From NCBI RefSeq assembly GCF_029543125.1, contig NZ_JARQWW010000001.1:372001-436000 (forward strand): a DNA stretch of 64,000 nt. Direction: 5' to 3'. A program made the translations under genes and the position numbers. Position 1 is the first letter of the stretch. Every line of letters begins with the position of its first letter. This document shows, in pieces, positions 8,415 through 18,567 of this stretch. The notes beneath the pieces were generated by a model. It was given only the letters and a program-made list of their open reading frames with translations. It was not told the DNA's origin and did no database searches. The stretch is from Caulobacter segnis (GTDB lineage Bacteria > Pseudomonadota > Alphaproteobacteria > Caulobacterales > Caulobacteraceae).

Positions 8415-11400
8415 CTAGAAGCGGGCGGTCGCGCTGGCGTAGACCACGCGGCCTTCCACGTCGTAGGTGGCGGAGAAGGTGTTGTTGGCCGGCGCCGAGG
8501 AGCCGACGATCGGCGGGTCCTTGTCGAACAGGTTGCGCACGCCGACCGTCAGGGACAGGTCCTCGTTCACGTCATAGACGCCGGTCAGGTCGAAGTAGTT
8601 CTGGGCCTTGATCACCGGATTGGTCAGGGTCGCCTTGTCCGGAGCGGCGGCGCCCAGGCGCTTGGGCAGCAGGTGGCTGTCCACCGTCACCTCGCCGATG
8701 AAGCGGTGACGCAGGCTCAGGGTCGCCGGGCCAGAACGCCAGGTGACGCGCGAGACGCCCTTCCAGCGAGGGATCGGCTGGCCGCAGGTGGGGCCGAACG
8801 AACCCACGCAGTAGTTCTTGGCGGCCGGCAGGGCCTGGACCGGGGTGGCGGTGAACTCGTCGGTGTAGGTGAAGTTCGCACCCACATCGAAGCGGCTCTC
8901 GCCGAACGGACCCCAGTCCATGCTGAAGCGATAGCTGCCGTCGAAATCGACGCCGGAGGTCTTCAGCCCGCCGGTGTTGTTGTTGGTGGTGGTGACATAG
9001 CCCGGCGCGGCGATCTGGCCGGTCATGGGGTCACGGGTGATCGCCCGGCAGAACACGCTGCTCGCGTCCTGGACGGTGTTGTAGCAGAGGCTCAGGGTGT
9101 TGGCGATGCCGCCGCCCAGCGGGGCGATGGCCCCGTCCAGGTTGATCTTGAAGTAGTCGACGCTGAACGCGAGGCCCGACAGGAAGCGCGGCTGCAAGAC
9201 CACGCCAAAGGTGGTGGTGTCGGACTCTTCCGGCCCGATGTTCGGGTTGCCGCCGGACACCTGGCTGATGAAGGTGTTGGGCTGGACCGCCAGGGTGAAC
9301 ACGGCTGCCGAGGGCACGCCGGTGGCCACGCAGATGGCGCGGACGGCGGCGGTCTGCTGCGCCGTCGGCTGACGGCTGGAGCAAGGATCGACCGCCGAAG
9401 GGCCGCTGGTGGTGTTGCCGCCGAACAGTTCACCCACGTTGGGTGCGCGGATCGAGTGCTGGAACTGGCCGCGCACGGTCAGGTCGGAGACCGGCGCATA
9501 CTCGCCGCCCACCGAATAGGTCCACACGCCGCCGACGCCCGACAGGTCATAGTCGGAATAGCGGAAAGCGCCGTTGGCGCTGGCCCGCTTGCCCAGCGAC
9601 GAGTCGGCCAGCAGCGGCACGCGCACTTCGCCGAAGATCTCCTTCACCGACTGCGAACCTTCGGTCGGCAGGGCGGCGTTGAAGCCGGACACGTCGCCGG
9701 AGGCCAGGAAGCTGTCGGCCACGAACTTGGCCGAGGCCTTGCGCCATTCCAGACCGGTGCTGAAATCGATCGGGCCGGCCCAGGTGTCGAACAGCTCGCC
9801 GGCCAGGCTGGCGGCGATCACCTGCTGTTCGGACTCGGTGTAGTTGGTCGAGGCCACGGCGATCGAATTCGCGGCCTGCGGCGACAGATTTGCGCCGAAG
9901 ATATTCAGCACCGGCGCGGCGCCGCCCACCGAAAGCAGGCCGCTCTGGAAGCGGCTCAGCGACGCCGCACCACCCGACACGCTGGTGTCCGTGGTGCGGG
10001 TGTAGGTGTAGTAGGCGTCATAGGCGAGGTTGCGCAGGAAGTCCTCGGACACGCTGCCCAGGTTGCCGCGCAGACCAATCGCCCCGCGATAGGCGGAACG
10101 GTCAGCGATGTTGGTGCGGTCGCCCACGTCGGTCAGACGACGGTTGATGTTGAGCACCGCCAGGCCGTCGCCCGCGGTCGTCGTCAGCGACGACGCGCCG
10201 TTGGTCACCCGCGTCGTGCCCGTCTCGCGCAGGTCGAGCTGGCGCATCACTTCCTGAAGCTGCGGCGTCAGGTACGGGTTGTTGGTGTTGATAAGGAAGT
10301 TGCCGCCGATGCCGCTGGGCGGCAGCTGCATGGACACCTGGTTGTTGCTGAAGTTGGCCTCGGCATAGCCGGTCATGCGCTCGTTGAAGTCGTAGTGCGC
10401 CGACAGATTGGCCATCCACCGCTTCTGCGGGATGATCAGATAGGCGGCCGGACCAAGGTCGTAGTCGTCACCCGGCGTCACCGCCGGACGGGCCGCCGTG
10501 CCGGCGTCGTTGAAGGTGAAGCCCCGCGCGCCGATGCCGCCGAGACCCGCCGCGATCAGCGCCGCGTCCAGCGCCGGGTTCGAAGCCGACGACCCCACGC
10601 TCGGGATGTTGGCGAAGCGGCCGTTCGGGATCGTGCCGCTGCCGCCGAAGATCAGACCCGGACGGCCGCCGGCCGCAAGGCAGGTTTGACCACCGGGAAC
10701 GGCCAAGGGAATGCCGGCTTGGGTCTTGCTGAAGCTGGCGGCGGTGACGCAGCCGTCCGCCAGGCTGGGGACAGCCCAGCCGCCGCGGTCGCCGCGGGTG
10801 TAGCCGCCTCGGTCCAGATAGTTCAGCGCCACAACCACATTGCCGCGATCATCATCGAAGTTGCTGCCGAAGGTCAGGTCAGCGGTATAGGTCGGCGTCC
10901 AGGTATGGATGTCGCCGCGCGCCTGGGCGGTCAGCTCCACGCCCTCGAAGTCGTCCTTCATGATGAAGTTGACCACGCCGGTGATGGCGTCCGAGCCATA
11001 GACGGCGGACGAGCCGCCGGTGACCGTCTCGACGCGTTTGATCAGCGCCGCCGGGATCGTGTTGATGTCCGTGGTCTGGTCCGGACCGGTGATGGTGAAA
11101 CGGCGGCCGTTGACCAGCACCAGGTTCCGCTGCGCGCCGAAGCCGCGCAGGTTCAGGGTGGCGGTGCCGCCCGGGACCGTATTGGCCGTCGGGCCGTTGT
11201 TCTGGGAGCCGATGAACTGCGGAGTGTCGTTGAGAAGCGTCTCCACATTCTGGGTTCCGCTCAGGGCCAATTCTTCGGCCCCCACCACGTTGACGGGCGT
11301 CGGCGCCTGGAAGCCGCGCGCCGCGAGGCGCGAGCCCGTGACGATCACTTCGGTGACGGTTTCAGCTTCCGGCGATGCGGTCTGCGCTTGTGCCAGCGCT

Positions 11401-11474
11401 GGCGCCAGAAAAGCTGCGGCGAGCGCGACAGCCGTGTCGCAGCCCATGAAGGTACGACGCCCCCTGCGGATCAT
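8415..11474 (-). CDS. TonB-dependent receptor of the polysaccharide-use locus
   Basis: This large receptor (1019 residues) has a signal peptide ending ALAQAQ, a TonB box (VTEVIVTGSRLAARG), a plug domain (VETVTGGSSAVYGSDAITG) and a barrel ending TARF. AGGAG lies about 9 bases before the ATG. It is divergent from a GH28 gene, and the shared control region holds a LacI-type operator also found before the GH28-GH43 operon. It most likely imports pectin or hemicellulose oligosaccharides released by those enzymes. The size and the TGSR-type box resemble receptors assigned to complex carbohydrates in Caulobacter and Xanthomonas, but the exact ligand is inferred. Confidence 0.93.
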   Translation of the reverse strand: MIRRGRRTFMGCDTAVALAAAFLAPALAQAQTASPEAETVTEVIVTGSRLAARGFQAPTPVNVVGAEELALSGTQNVETLLNDTPQFIGSQNNGPTANTVPGGTATLNLRGFGAQRNLVLVNGRRFTITGPDQTTDINTIPAALIKRVETVTGGSSAVYGSDAITGVVNFIMKDDFEGVELTAQARGDIHTWTPTYTADLTFGSNFDDDRGNVVVALNYLDRGGYTRGDRGGWAVPSLADGCVTAASFSKTQAGIPLAVPGGQTCLAAGGRPGLIFGGSGTIPNGRFANIPSVGSSASNPALDAALIAAGLGGIGARGFTFNDAGTAARPAVTPGDDYDLGPAAYLIIPQKRWMANLSAHYDFNERMTGYAEANFSNNQVSMQLPPSGIGGNFLINTNNPYLTPQLQEVMRQLDLRETGTTRVTNGASSLTTTAGDGLAVLNINRRLTDVGDRTNIADRSAYRGAIGLRGNLGSVSEDFLRNLAYDAYYTYTRTTDTSVSGGAASLSRFQSGLLSVGGAAPVLNIFGANLSPQAANSIAVASTNYTESEQQVIAASLAGELFDTWAGPIDFSTGLEWRKASAKFVADSFLASGDVSGFNAALPTEGSQSVKEIFGEVRVPLLADSSLGKRASANGAFRYSDYDLSGVGGVWTYSVGGEYAPVSDLTVRGQFQHSIRAPNVGELFGGNTTSGPSAVDPCSSRQPTAQQTAAVRAICVATGVPSAAVFTLAVQPNTFISQVSGGNPNIGPEESDTTTFGVVLQPRFLSGLAFSVDYFKINLDGAIAPLGGGIANTLSLCYNTVQDASSVFCRAITRDPMTGQIAAPGYVTTTNNNTGGLKTSGVDFDGSYRFSMDWGPFGESRFDVGANFTYTDEFTATPVQALPAAKNYCVGSFGPTCGQPIPRWKGVSRVTWRSGPATLSLRHRFIGEVTVDSHLLPKRLGAAAPDKATLTNPVIKAQNYFDLTGVYDVNEDLSLTVGVRNLFDKDPPIVGSSAPANNTFSATYDVEGRVVYASATARF

Positions 11475-11493
11475 AGTCTCGTCTCCTGCCTAA

Positions 11494-11507
11494 TGTTACC
11501 GCTATCA
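11494..11507. promoter_or_regulatory. Candidate LacI-family operator
   Basis: TGTTACCGCTATCA fits the LacI-family pattern TGNTANCGNTANCA at every fixed position. It lies 20 bases upstream of the receptor start and in front of the divergent GH28 gene, so one repressor could control both. Confidence 0.6.
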
Positions 11508-11637
11508 TTTGCGGCTATTGAGAGAACGCTAGTTCGAAATTTCAACATATGCAATAGGCCCTCAAACATTGACACCACGACATTCTTGGTGCGCCGTTCG
11601 TCGAAAGCGGGTCGTCAGGCTGCAGGGAGAATGAACT

Positions 11638-13047
11638 TTGAAGGCGGATCCTCGACAAGCATCCGGGCTGTCTCGCCGCGCTCTCATGACCGCGACGGGC
11701 GCCCTGCTGACCCTTCCGAGCCTGGCGCGGGCCGCCGCCGACCCATGGACGAAAGCTGAGCAAATTCAACGCGCCGCCAAGCCGCCGGTCTTTCCGCCGC
11801 GCCGTTTCAGCATCGTTGAATCCGGCGCCATGGAAGGCGACGTCGACGCCACCAGCGCCGCCTTCGCCCGCGCCATTGACGACTGCGCGAAGGCCGGCGG
11901 CGGGCGTGTCGTGGTCCCCGCCGGGACCTGGCCCACCGGCGCCATCCGCCTGCGCAGCCGTGTCGAACTGCACCTGGAAAAGGGTGCGCTGGTGGTCTTC
12001 AGCACCGATCCCGCCCGCTACCCGATGGTCGCGACTCGGTGGGAGGGGGTGGAGCTGATGAGCTACTCGCCTCTTGTCTTCGCTGACGGCGAACGCGATG
12101 TGGCCATTACCGGACAGGGCGTTCTGGACGGTCAGGGTGCGGCCTGGTGGTCGTGGAGCAGCGGCCAGCGCTTCGGCTGGAAACCCGGTCTGCCCAGCCA
12201 GCGGGAAGCCCGCGCCAGGCTCTTCAAGATGGCCGAGGACGGCGTGCCGGTCGCCCAGCGCGTCTTCGGCGAAGGCTCCTACCTGCGGCCCATGATGGTG
12301 CAGTTCCAGAACTGCACCAACGTGCTGGTCGAGGGTGTGACCCTCAAGGACTCGCCGTGCTGGACGCTGCATCCCGTGCTCTGCCGCAACGTGATCGTCA
12401 GCAACATCACCGCCATAGGCCATGGCCCGAACACCGACGGCTGTAATCCGGAATCGGTGGACGGCATGCTGATCGAGGGCTGCACCTTCGACAGCGGCGA
12501 CGACTGCATCGCCATCAAGTCCGGCCGCAACGCCGACGGCCGGCGCCTCGCGGTCCCCAGCCGCAATATCCTGATCCAGGACTGCGTGATGAAGGATGGT
12601 CACGGCGGGGTCGTGATCGGCAGCGAGATCTCCGGCGGCGCGCACGACATCTTCGCCCGCCGCTGCCGCATGGACAGCGCCGATCTCTGGTACGCCCTGC
12701 GGTTCAAGAATAACGCCATGCGCGGCGGCGTCATCGAGAGCATCTTTTTCCGCGACATCGAGGTGGGCCAGGTTTCACGCGCCGCGGTGATCTGCGATTT
12801 CAACTACGAGGAAGGCGCCAAGGGCGGTTTCAAACCGGTGTTGCGCGGCGTGCGGATCGAGCGAATGCACAGCCGCGCGGCCGGTCAGGTCCTGGACCTG
12901 CAGGGCCTGCCCGGCGCGCCGGTGTCCGACATCCTGCTGCGCGACTGCCAATTCGACGACGTCACGCGGCCGAGCGTCATCGCCCATACACAGGGGCTTT
13001 CCCTGGAGAACGTCCGGGTCAACGGCCAGCCGGTCTCCGCCCTCTAA
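11638..13047 (+). CDS. Glycoside hydrolase family 28 (polygalacturonase-type)
   Basis: This 469-residue enzyme has a twin-arginine-like signal (LSRRALMTATGALLTLPSLA) and a right-handed beta-helix. All four GH28 motifs are present: NTDG, SGDDCIAIKSG, GHGGVVIGSE and a final R-x-K (LRFKNN). It should hydrolyse galacturonan or rhamnogalacturonan by inversion with paired aspartates. The start codon is TTG at 11638: GGGAG lies 8 bases upstream, while the nearby ATG at 11631 is out of frame. It is divergent from the TonB receptor and converges on the hydrolase at 13044, overlapping it by four bases. Confidence 0.92.
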   Translation: MKADPRQASGLSRRALMTATGALLTLPSLARAAADPWTKAEQIQRAAKPPVFPPRRFSIVESGAMEGDVDATSAAFARAIDDCAKAGGGRVVVPAGTWPTGAIRLRSRVELHLEKGALVVFSTDPARYPMVATRWEGVELMSYSPLVFADGERDVAITGQGVLDGQGAAWWSWSSGQRFGWKPGLPSQREARARLFKMAEDGVPVAQRVFGEGSYLRPMMVQFQNCTNVLVEGVTLKDSPCWTLHPVLCRNVIVSNITAIGHGPNTDGCNPESVDGMLIEGCTFDSGDDCIAIKSGRNADGRRLAVPSRNILIQDCVMKDGHGGVVIGSEISGGAHDIFARRCRMDSADLWYALRFKNNAMRGGVIESIFFRDIEVGQVSRAAVICDFNYEEGAKGGFKPVLRGVRIERMHSRAAGQVLDLQGLPGAPVSDILLRDCQFDDVTRPSVIAHTQGLSLENVRVNGQPVSAL

Positions 13048-15269
13048 GGCAGCGGACGGAGCCCCTCGGAGCGGACCACCCAGCCTTCGCGCGGGAAGCC
13101 CGGCGCGTGGCCGCTCGACCCGTCCCAGCCGCCCGCCATCATGCCGACCGCCAGCAGCAGCGAACCGTTGGACGGGAAATAGGTCTCCGCCGCCCGGCGA
13201 TAGCCCGGCCCGTCGGAGCCCCCTTCGCCCGTGTATTGCGAGGGCGTCAGGAACTGCTCCAGGTGGACGCGCGGGGTCATGCCGCTGACGCCCCACTGGT
13301 TGTTCTTTTGTGGTTTGAACAACCAGTCCAAAGCCGCTTCGGGTTCGCCGAGCCGCGCCGCGGTCATGGCGACCATGGGATAGTCCCAGCCCCAGGTCTG
13401 GCGCAGGTCCCAATCGCGCTCCACAGCTCGCAAGGTCGCACGCATCGTCTCGCGATCCACGCGCTCAGAGCCGATGAGGCCATAGGACATCAGGAACGAC
13501 GGATGGTCACGATTGGGGCAATCCTCGAGCGCATTCCCTCGGCATCTTTCGGAGGCCGACTTCACCCACAGGTCCCGGTCGTTCTCGACCGCCAGATAGA
13601 GCCCATCACGGCGGGCCATGGGAGCCAGCTTGGCGATCACCTTGTCCCAGTCGGCGTCTCGCGCCAGCCCCCGGCGCACCCGCCAGGACTGGGCGGTGAT
13701 GAGCCCCTGGCGGAAGTATTCCAGCTCAAAGGCCGGGTTCAGGGTGACCATGGGATCATGGTTCTCCTGCACCGGGATGATCGGCGGTCCCAGCACGAAG
13801 CGATCACCCGCCTCGTCCCACAACGGCCAGGTCGCCAATAGACGAGCGCTCTCCTCCACCAAGGCTCCATAGTGGTCCAGGGTCGCGCGGTCGGGATGGG
13901 CGCGGAAGGCCAACTCGGCCATCAGGATCGGGTGGGGCTGCTGCCACATGATGAAGGGCGAGATGGAGCTTGGGCTGTTGCGCCCCTCCGGCCCTGACAT
14001 CTTCGGCCACCAGGCGCCGGAGACCTTGCGCTTACGCGCCTCGGCACGGGCGGCGGGCAGATGCGACACGTACCAGGCGAGGCTGCGCTCCAACCTGTCG
14101 GGGCGGCCCCAGGTCGCGAAATGGGCGGCGTGCCAGGGGTGCATCTCCAAATGGAACTTGCCGTTCCAGCTGTTGGAGAACAGCCCCTCCTCCTGCGGGG
14201 GAACCTGCCCCGAGCCGTTCACCGCCATCAGGTACTGCGACAGCACCACGCGGCGCTCCAGCTCGACGGCGCGCGGGTCAGTGCTGCCGGAGAAGTCGAT
14301 GACGCCGCCCTTGGTCCAGTAATCGCGCCAGCGGGAGTCGGCGACGGCGGTGGCCTGTTCGAAGCTTATCGGAGGCGCGGCTCCGCCGTTTCGGTCGAAA
14401 TCGATGGCGGCCTCAAGGCTGTCGCCTGCCGAGGTGATCTCGAAAGCATGGGCGCCGGATTGCGTGATCGCCGCGCCGGCCGCCTGTATGGTGGAGCCGT
14501 AGGTCGTCCCGTCCAGACGTCGGCTCAACACGACCCGACCGGACGATGATGCGACCTCTACCGTGCGATGTTCGTCAGGATGCGCCCAGTCGCTGGGGTC
14601 GGGATTGAGCTTAGCGGAAACGCCCGGATAGCGGACGATGATCCCCAGCCTCCCGGCCTTCACCAGCGGTGAACGGACAGCGACCAGGATCGTGTCCCGA
14701 CCACCGGCGACGCGGGTCTCCACCACCACCGGCTCGCCGTCATAACTGAAGCGGCTGGTCAGGACGCCGGTCCACAGGTCGAGCGTCTGGCGGGTGTCGG
14801 ACAGGTCTGAGAAATTGGCGGCCTGCCCCGTCTTGTCCTTGATCGTCAGGGCCACCCGGCCGAGGGAGAAGCGATGCGGGTTCTCCCGCAGCCAGGCGTC
14901 GGCAGGATTGGAATTGGCTTCCAGCCCCTGGTTCATCCAGGCGAAGGGCAACCTCCCCCGCCCCGGCACATCCACCGTCCGCAGGCTGGACGCCTCGGTG
15001 TAGCCCTTGGGATTGGGAAAGCTGTGCCAGGCCCACTGGGCCATGGTCAGCAACGGCGCGAGGTCCGAATACTGCTCAGGAAAAGTCTGGAGCCCGGTGA
15101 TGTCGGCGGTGAAGCCCAGGTCGCCATTGCCGATCATCAAAGGCGCGTGGGGATCCACCTTGCTCAGGGACACGTTGTGGCGCGAGACCAGCGCCTGGCG
15201 ATCTATCGGCTGCGCCGTGGCGGCGGACGCCGCCATAAGGACGACAGCCGCCAGCAGGCGCGCGATCAC
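13044..15269 (-). CDS. Exported six-hairpin glycosidase-like protein, family uncertain
   Basis: This 741-residue protein has a signal peptide (IARLLAAVVLMAASAATAQ) starting at a GTG that overlaps the stop of the GH43 gene (GTGA), so it is coupled to it. The N-terminal third looks like a beta-sandwich (HAPLMIGNGDLGFTADITG), and the C-terminal part is helix-rich with conserved Trp/Gly segments (SNSWNGKFHLEMHPWHAAHF, YPMVAMTAARLGEP, TYFPSNGSLLLAVG). This plan resembles alpha/alpha-barrel hydrolases of the GH65/GH95 group. It is not a confident family match and the catalytic acid cannot be named. The operon context implies removal of a side sugar from pectic or hemicellulosic material. Confidence 0.7.
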   Translation of the reverse strand: MIARLLAAVVLMAASAATAQPIDRQALVSRHNVSLSKVDPHAPLMIGNGDLGFTADITGLQTFPEQYSDLAPLLTMAQWAWHSFPNPKGYTEASSLRTVDVPGRGRLPFAWMNQGLEANSNPADAWLRENPHRFSLGRVALTIKDKTGQAANFSDLSDTRQTLDLWTGVLTSRFSYDGEPVVVETRVAGGRDTILVAVRSPLVKAGRLGIIVRYPGVSAKLNPDPSDWAHPDEHRTVEVASSSGRVVLSRRLDGTTYGSTIQAAGAAITQSGAHAFEITSAGDSLEAAIDFDRNGGAAPPISFEQATAVADSRWRDYWTKGGVIDFSGSTDPRAVELERRVVLSQYLMAVNGSGQVPPQEEGLFSNSWNGKFHLEMHPWHAAHFATWGRPDRLERSLAWYVSHLPAARAEARKRKVSGAWWPKMSGPEGRNSPSSISPFIMWQQPHPILMAELAFRAHPDRATLDHYGALVEESARLLATWPLWDEAGDRFVLGPPIIPVQENHDPMVTLNPAFELEYFRQGLITAQSWRVRRGLARDADWDKVIAKLAPMARRDGLYLAVENDRDLWVKSASERCRGNALEDCPNRDHPSFLMSYGLIGSERVDRETMRATLRAVERDWDLRQTWGWDYPMVAMTAARLGEPEAALDWLFKPQKNNQWGVSGMTPRVHLEQFLTPSQYTGEGGSDGPGYRRAAETYFPSNGSLLLAVGMMAGGWDGSSGHAPGFPREGWVVRSEGLRPLP

Positions 15270-16909
15270 GGCGTCACCTTTGAAACCTTGACCCAGTCGA
15301 AGTCGGCCACGCCCTGCTTGGCCTGAGCCGGATCGCCGTAGGTGAACAAGGCCGGCCGCGCCCCCTTCCACCAGCTGAAACGCAGCGGCGCCGGACCGCC
15401 GAAGTCGGTGAAGGTCTTGCCGCCGTCGAGGCTGTAGCTGTAGCGCGCCTTCTGGTCAGAGACCGCCACGCGCAGATCGAGGAAGCGTCCCTTCAGGACA
15501 GGTCCGACGGTCTCCGCGCCCATGGCGGAATAGACCAGATGGCGGCCGCCGGACTTCTGGACGACGCCGATCCAGCTGATCCCCTGGCCGAACATGGCAA
15601 GGCCCGCACGCTGCCCCTCCACAAGACCACCCACATCAAGCCGCGTGGTGATGACCGAGGACTCGCTCTGCAGGACCTGGGTCAGAGTGTTGCGGGCGCT
15701 GACCAGATTGATCGCCGGACTGGCGGTGAGGCGCATGAAGCCCGGACGCTGGGTCAGGCTCCATCGGCGGTCATCCGGATTGTGGTTCCACTCCCACTGC
15801 ACACCCAGCTTGGCGCTGTCGAAGGTGTCTGAAGTCTGCGGATGGACCGGTGGGAAACGCCCGCCCACATCGGGCATGGGATGCTCGGCGACCGGCTGGC
15901 CGCCGACAGCGTCGGGGCCCGCGCCAGGAATCGGCTCGCCCATGAACGGCCAGTCGTCCTTCCACGTCACCGGCTGCAGGTGGACGATCCGCCCATAGGC
16001 GCCCGCGCTGTTGAAGTGAATGAACCACCCCTGCCCCGACGGGGTCTCAACCCAACCGCCCTGGTGCGGCCCCTTCCACGGGGTTCTGCCGGGAACCAGC
16101 ACCTCGCGGTGCTCATAAGGGCCCCAGATGTTCCGGGAGCGCAGGACCGCCTGCGGGCCGGTCTCCACCCCACCGATGGGTGCGAAGATGTAGTACCAGC
16201 CGTTGCGCTTGTAGAGCTTCGGCCCCTCCAGGATTGGCAGAGCCTTGGGATCCTCGGCGATCACCTTGGCCTCGCCAAAGACGCTCTTGCCGTCCGGCGC
16301 CATGCGGTGAAGGACAAGGGGACCCGCGCCCACCTTGCCGTGGACGAGATAGGCCTGACCGTCGTCGTCCCAGAAGGGACAGGGGTCCTCCAGACCAGGC
16401 CCGGGCACGACCACTGTCGGCGGACTCCACGGTCCTTCCGCGCGCTCGGCAGTGGACATGAAGACCCCCTCGTAGGGCGTCGCGAAATAGACGTAGAACA
16501 GCCCGTTGTGATGCCGGATCGACGGCGCCCAGACCCCGCCGGCGTAGCGCTGTCCCGAGGTCCGCTGCGGCGGCGGCATGCGCGCGCCGGTGTCGTCAGT
16601 GGGAACCGGCCCCGGCAGGTCATACTCCGGCGCGAAGGGCAGCTTGGGAAGGACGTGGCCGACGATCGTCCAGTGAACGAGGTCCTTCGACTTAAGGATC
16701 GGAACGCCCGGCGAGAAATGGAAGCTGGACGCAACCATGTAGTAGTCGTCGCCCACCCGGATCACGTCGGGATCGGAATAGTCCGCCGGCAGGATGGGGT
16801 TGCGATAGGTGGCCGGCGGTTGCGTCGCGGCGATGGCAGGCGCGCCGACCGCCAGGGCGGTCAAGGCCGCGCCGAACACCATCGCGGGGCGGATCATGGA
16901 AGCGAACAT
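15266..16909 (-). CDS. GH43 beta-xylosidase/alpha-L-arabinofuranosidase
   Basis: This 547-residue exported enzyme has a signal peptide (about 1-28) followed by the GH43 propeller. The catalytic base fits YSDPDVIRVGDDYYMV, the pKa-modulating Asp region fits GLEDPCPFWDDDGQAYLV, and the acid is in ILEGPKLYKRNGWYY. The C-terminal 190 residues form a beta-sandwich of the kind attached to GH43 xylosidases (DTFDSAKLGVQWEWNHNPDD...). It should release xylose or arabinose from oligosaccharides. The start at 16909 lies 9 bases after the upstream GH28 stop. It is the second gene of a three-gene operon. Confidence 0.92.
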   Translation of the reverse strand: MFASMIRPAMVFGAALTALAVGAPAIAATQPPATYRNPILPADYSDPDVIRVGDDYYMVASSFHFSPGVPILKSKDLVHWTIVGHVLPKLPFAPEYDLPGPVPTDDTGARMPPPQRTSGQRYAGGVWAPSIRHHNGLFYVYFATPYEGVFMSTAERAEGPWSPPTVVVPGPGLEDPCPFWDDDGQAYLVHGKVGAGPLVLHRMAPDGKSVFGEAKVIAEDPKALPILEGPKLYKRNGWYYIFAPIGGVETGPQAVLRSRNIWGPYEHREVLVPGRTPWKGPHQGGWVETPSGQGWFIHFNSAGAYGRIVHLQPVTWKDDWPFMGEPIPGAGPDAVGGQPVAEHPMPDVGGRFPPVHPQTSDTFDSAKLGVQWEWNHNPDDRRWSLTQRPGFMRLTASPAINLVSARNTLTQVLQSESSVITTRLDVGGLVEGQRAGLAMFGQGISWIGVVQKSGGRHLVYSAMGAETVGPVLKGRFLDLRVAVSDQKARYSYSLDGGKTFTDFGGPAPLRFSWWKGARPALFTYGDPAQAKQGVADFDWVKVSKVTP

Positions 16910-16917
16910 GAGATGAC

Positions 16918-18495
16918 CTACCAGTTGCGGGTCTGCGTGCCGTCGAACTGCTGATCCTTCAACCAACGACTGCCGAAGCTGCGGAAGGCGGTGACATCTT
17001 CGAGGTGGAAACTCGGGCCCTTGGGAAGGCGCAGGCGGAAGAGATCGACCTCCTGCACGTCCTTCATCCAGAAGGCCGGGCGCGCGTCGGGCTTGTCGAC
17101 CACCACCTCCACATTGCTCATCTCGATATTGCGGGCGTGGCGGATGAAGAAGCCGGTGGCCGGCAGATCGCCGAACATGTCCGGGTCGGGATAGGCCTTG
17201 TCCGCCTCCGGCGGCTGGCGCTTGGCGAGCTCCGCCGAGCCGCCGCCGAGCTGGTGGAAGTAGACGTCCGAAATCTTGACGTCCTCCACCGGGTGGCCGG
17301 CGACGCCGACGATGAGCGAGGGCTGTGGCGTGGCCGCGTAGCTGACGATGTTCTGGATGACGATGCGGCGCAGCTTGCCCACCGGCACGCCGTCCGGTCC
17401 GCGCATCCGGCTGCCCAGACGCAGGAACAGCGGCGGGAAGCCGATGCCGCGCATGGTGATGTTGGAGATGGCGATGTCCTCGGTGAGGCCGCCGTCCATG
17501 GTCTCCAGCGCGATGCCGTAGCAGTGGTCGAACACGCAGTTGGTGATGGCGATGTTCTTGAAGCCGCCGTTCGACTCAGTGCCCAGCTTGATGCGGCCGT
17601 AGCCGTGGTGGCCCGGCGGCATGGTCCTCCAGGTCCCGTCGATCACCGACCCGATCTCGTAGTTTCCGGTCAGGTAGCAGTCGGAGATCGTCACGTTCTC
17701 GGTCGGGCGCGCATACCCCAACGCAAACGAGCTCTTGGGGCAGATGCCGTCGTCGAAGGGTGAGTTGATCGTGCAGTTGGTCACCCGCACGTTGCGGCAG
17801 CAATCGATGTCGAGACCGTCGCGGTTGGTGTCGATGACCAGATTGTCGATGGTCATATTATCGACGCCGGTGGCGAGCAGGGCGAACCAGCCGGCCTGCA
17901 GCATCTTGAAGTCGCGCAGCAGGACGTTGCGGCAGTTCTTCAGGGCGATGGCCTTATCGCCGACGCCGGGGCCCGATATGTCCGGCGCATCGCCGGGGAA
18001 ACGGTGGCCGCGCGTCAGACCGCGCCCCCAGATCAGACCCGTGCCGATGATCGAGACGTCGTGCAGACCCTCGCCGAAGAACAGGCTGTTGGACCAGTGG
18101 CTGTGCCCATAGTCTTGATAGGCGTTGCCGGCGCCGGGCCCGGGATCATCATAGCCGTTGGGCGCCACGCCATTGGGCGTCGCCGCCAGGATCACCGCGC
18201 CCTCGCCGAGGTGCAGGGTGATGTTGCTCTTCAGGCGCACCGTGTAGCAGGCGTAGGTCCCGGGCGGAAAATGGATCATCCCGCCGCCCCGCGCGGCGAC
18301 GTGGTCGATGGCCTTGTTGATGGCGGGGGAGTCGATCGTCGCTCCGTCGCCGACCGCACCGAAGTCGCGGACGTTGAAGACCTGGGGCGTCGGTTGAACC
18401 GCTCCGCCCCCCGAAGCGGCCTGGCCCAAGGACGGCGCCAGCGCGGCCGATCCCATGACGCCGCCGAGCATCAGCCCGCGTCGATCCATTCTCAT
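16918..18495 (-). CDS. Glycoside hydrolase family 28, second member
   Basis: This 525-residue exported protein has a twin-arginine-like start (MDRRGLMLGGVMG) and a beta-helix fold. GH28 motifs are recognisable but divergent: TNRDGLDID for motif I, FDDGICPKSS for motif II and YGRIKLGTES for the R-I-K motif; a classic GHG is absent. This pattern fits exo-acting galacturonidases or rhamnogalacturonidases better than endo-polygalacturonases. GGAGG at 5 bases supports the ATG at 18495. It heads the operon GH28-GH43-hydrolase, with a LacI-type operator about 73 bases upstream. Confidence 0.9.
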   Translation of the reverse strand: MRMDRRGLMLGGVMGSAALAPSLGQAASGGGAVQPTPQVFNVRDFGAVGDGATIDSPAINKAIDHVAARGGGMIHFPPGTYACYTVRLKSNITLHLGEGAVILAATPNGVAPNGYDDPGPGAGNAYQDYGHSHWSNSLFFGEGLHDVSIIGTGLIWGRGLTRGHRFPGDAPDISGPGVGDKAIALKNCRNVLLRDFKMLQAGWFALLATGVDNMTIDNLVIDTNRDGLDIDCCRNVRVTNCTINSPFDDGICPKSSFALGYARPTENVTISDCYLTGNYEIGSVIDGTWRTMPPGHHGYGRIKLGTESNGGFKNIAITNCVFDHCYGIALETMDGGLTEDIAISNITMRGIGFPPLFLRLGSRMRGPDGVPVGKLRRIVIQNIVSYAATPQPSLIVGVAGHPVEDVKISDVYFHQLGGGSAELAKRQPPEADKAYPDPDMFGDLPATGFFIRHARNIEMSNVEVVVDKPDARPAFWMKDVQEVDLFRLRLPKGPSFHLEDVTAFRSFGSRWLKDQQFDGTQTRNW

Positions 18496-18567
18496 GACGT
18501 CCTCCCAAGCCCCGTTTTCGGGTTTTGCGGCATGCAAGCAGCCGCCTCAGGTCCAGTCAATGAAACT

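Noticed and set aside
7836..11759. A 1307-codon open frame on the plus strand
   Set aside because: It is the antisense shadow of the TonB receptor and FKBP genes; it has no ribosome site and its translation is Arg/Gly/Ala/Val-rich without domains.
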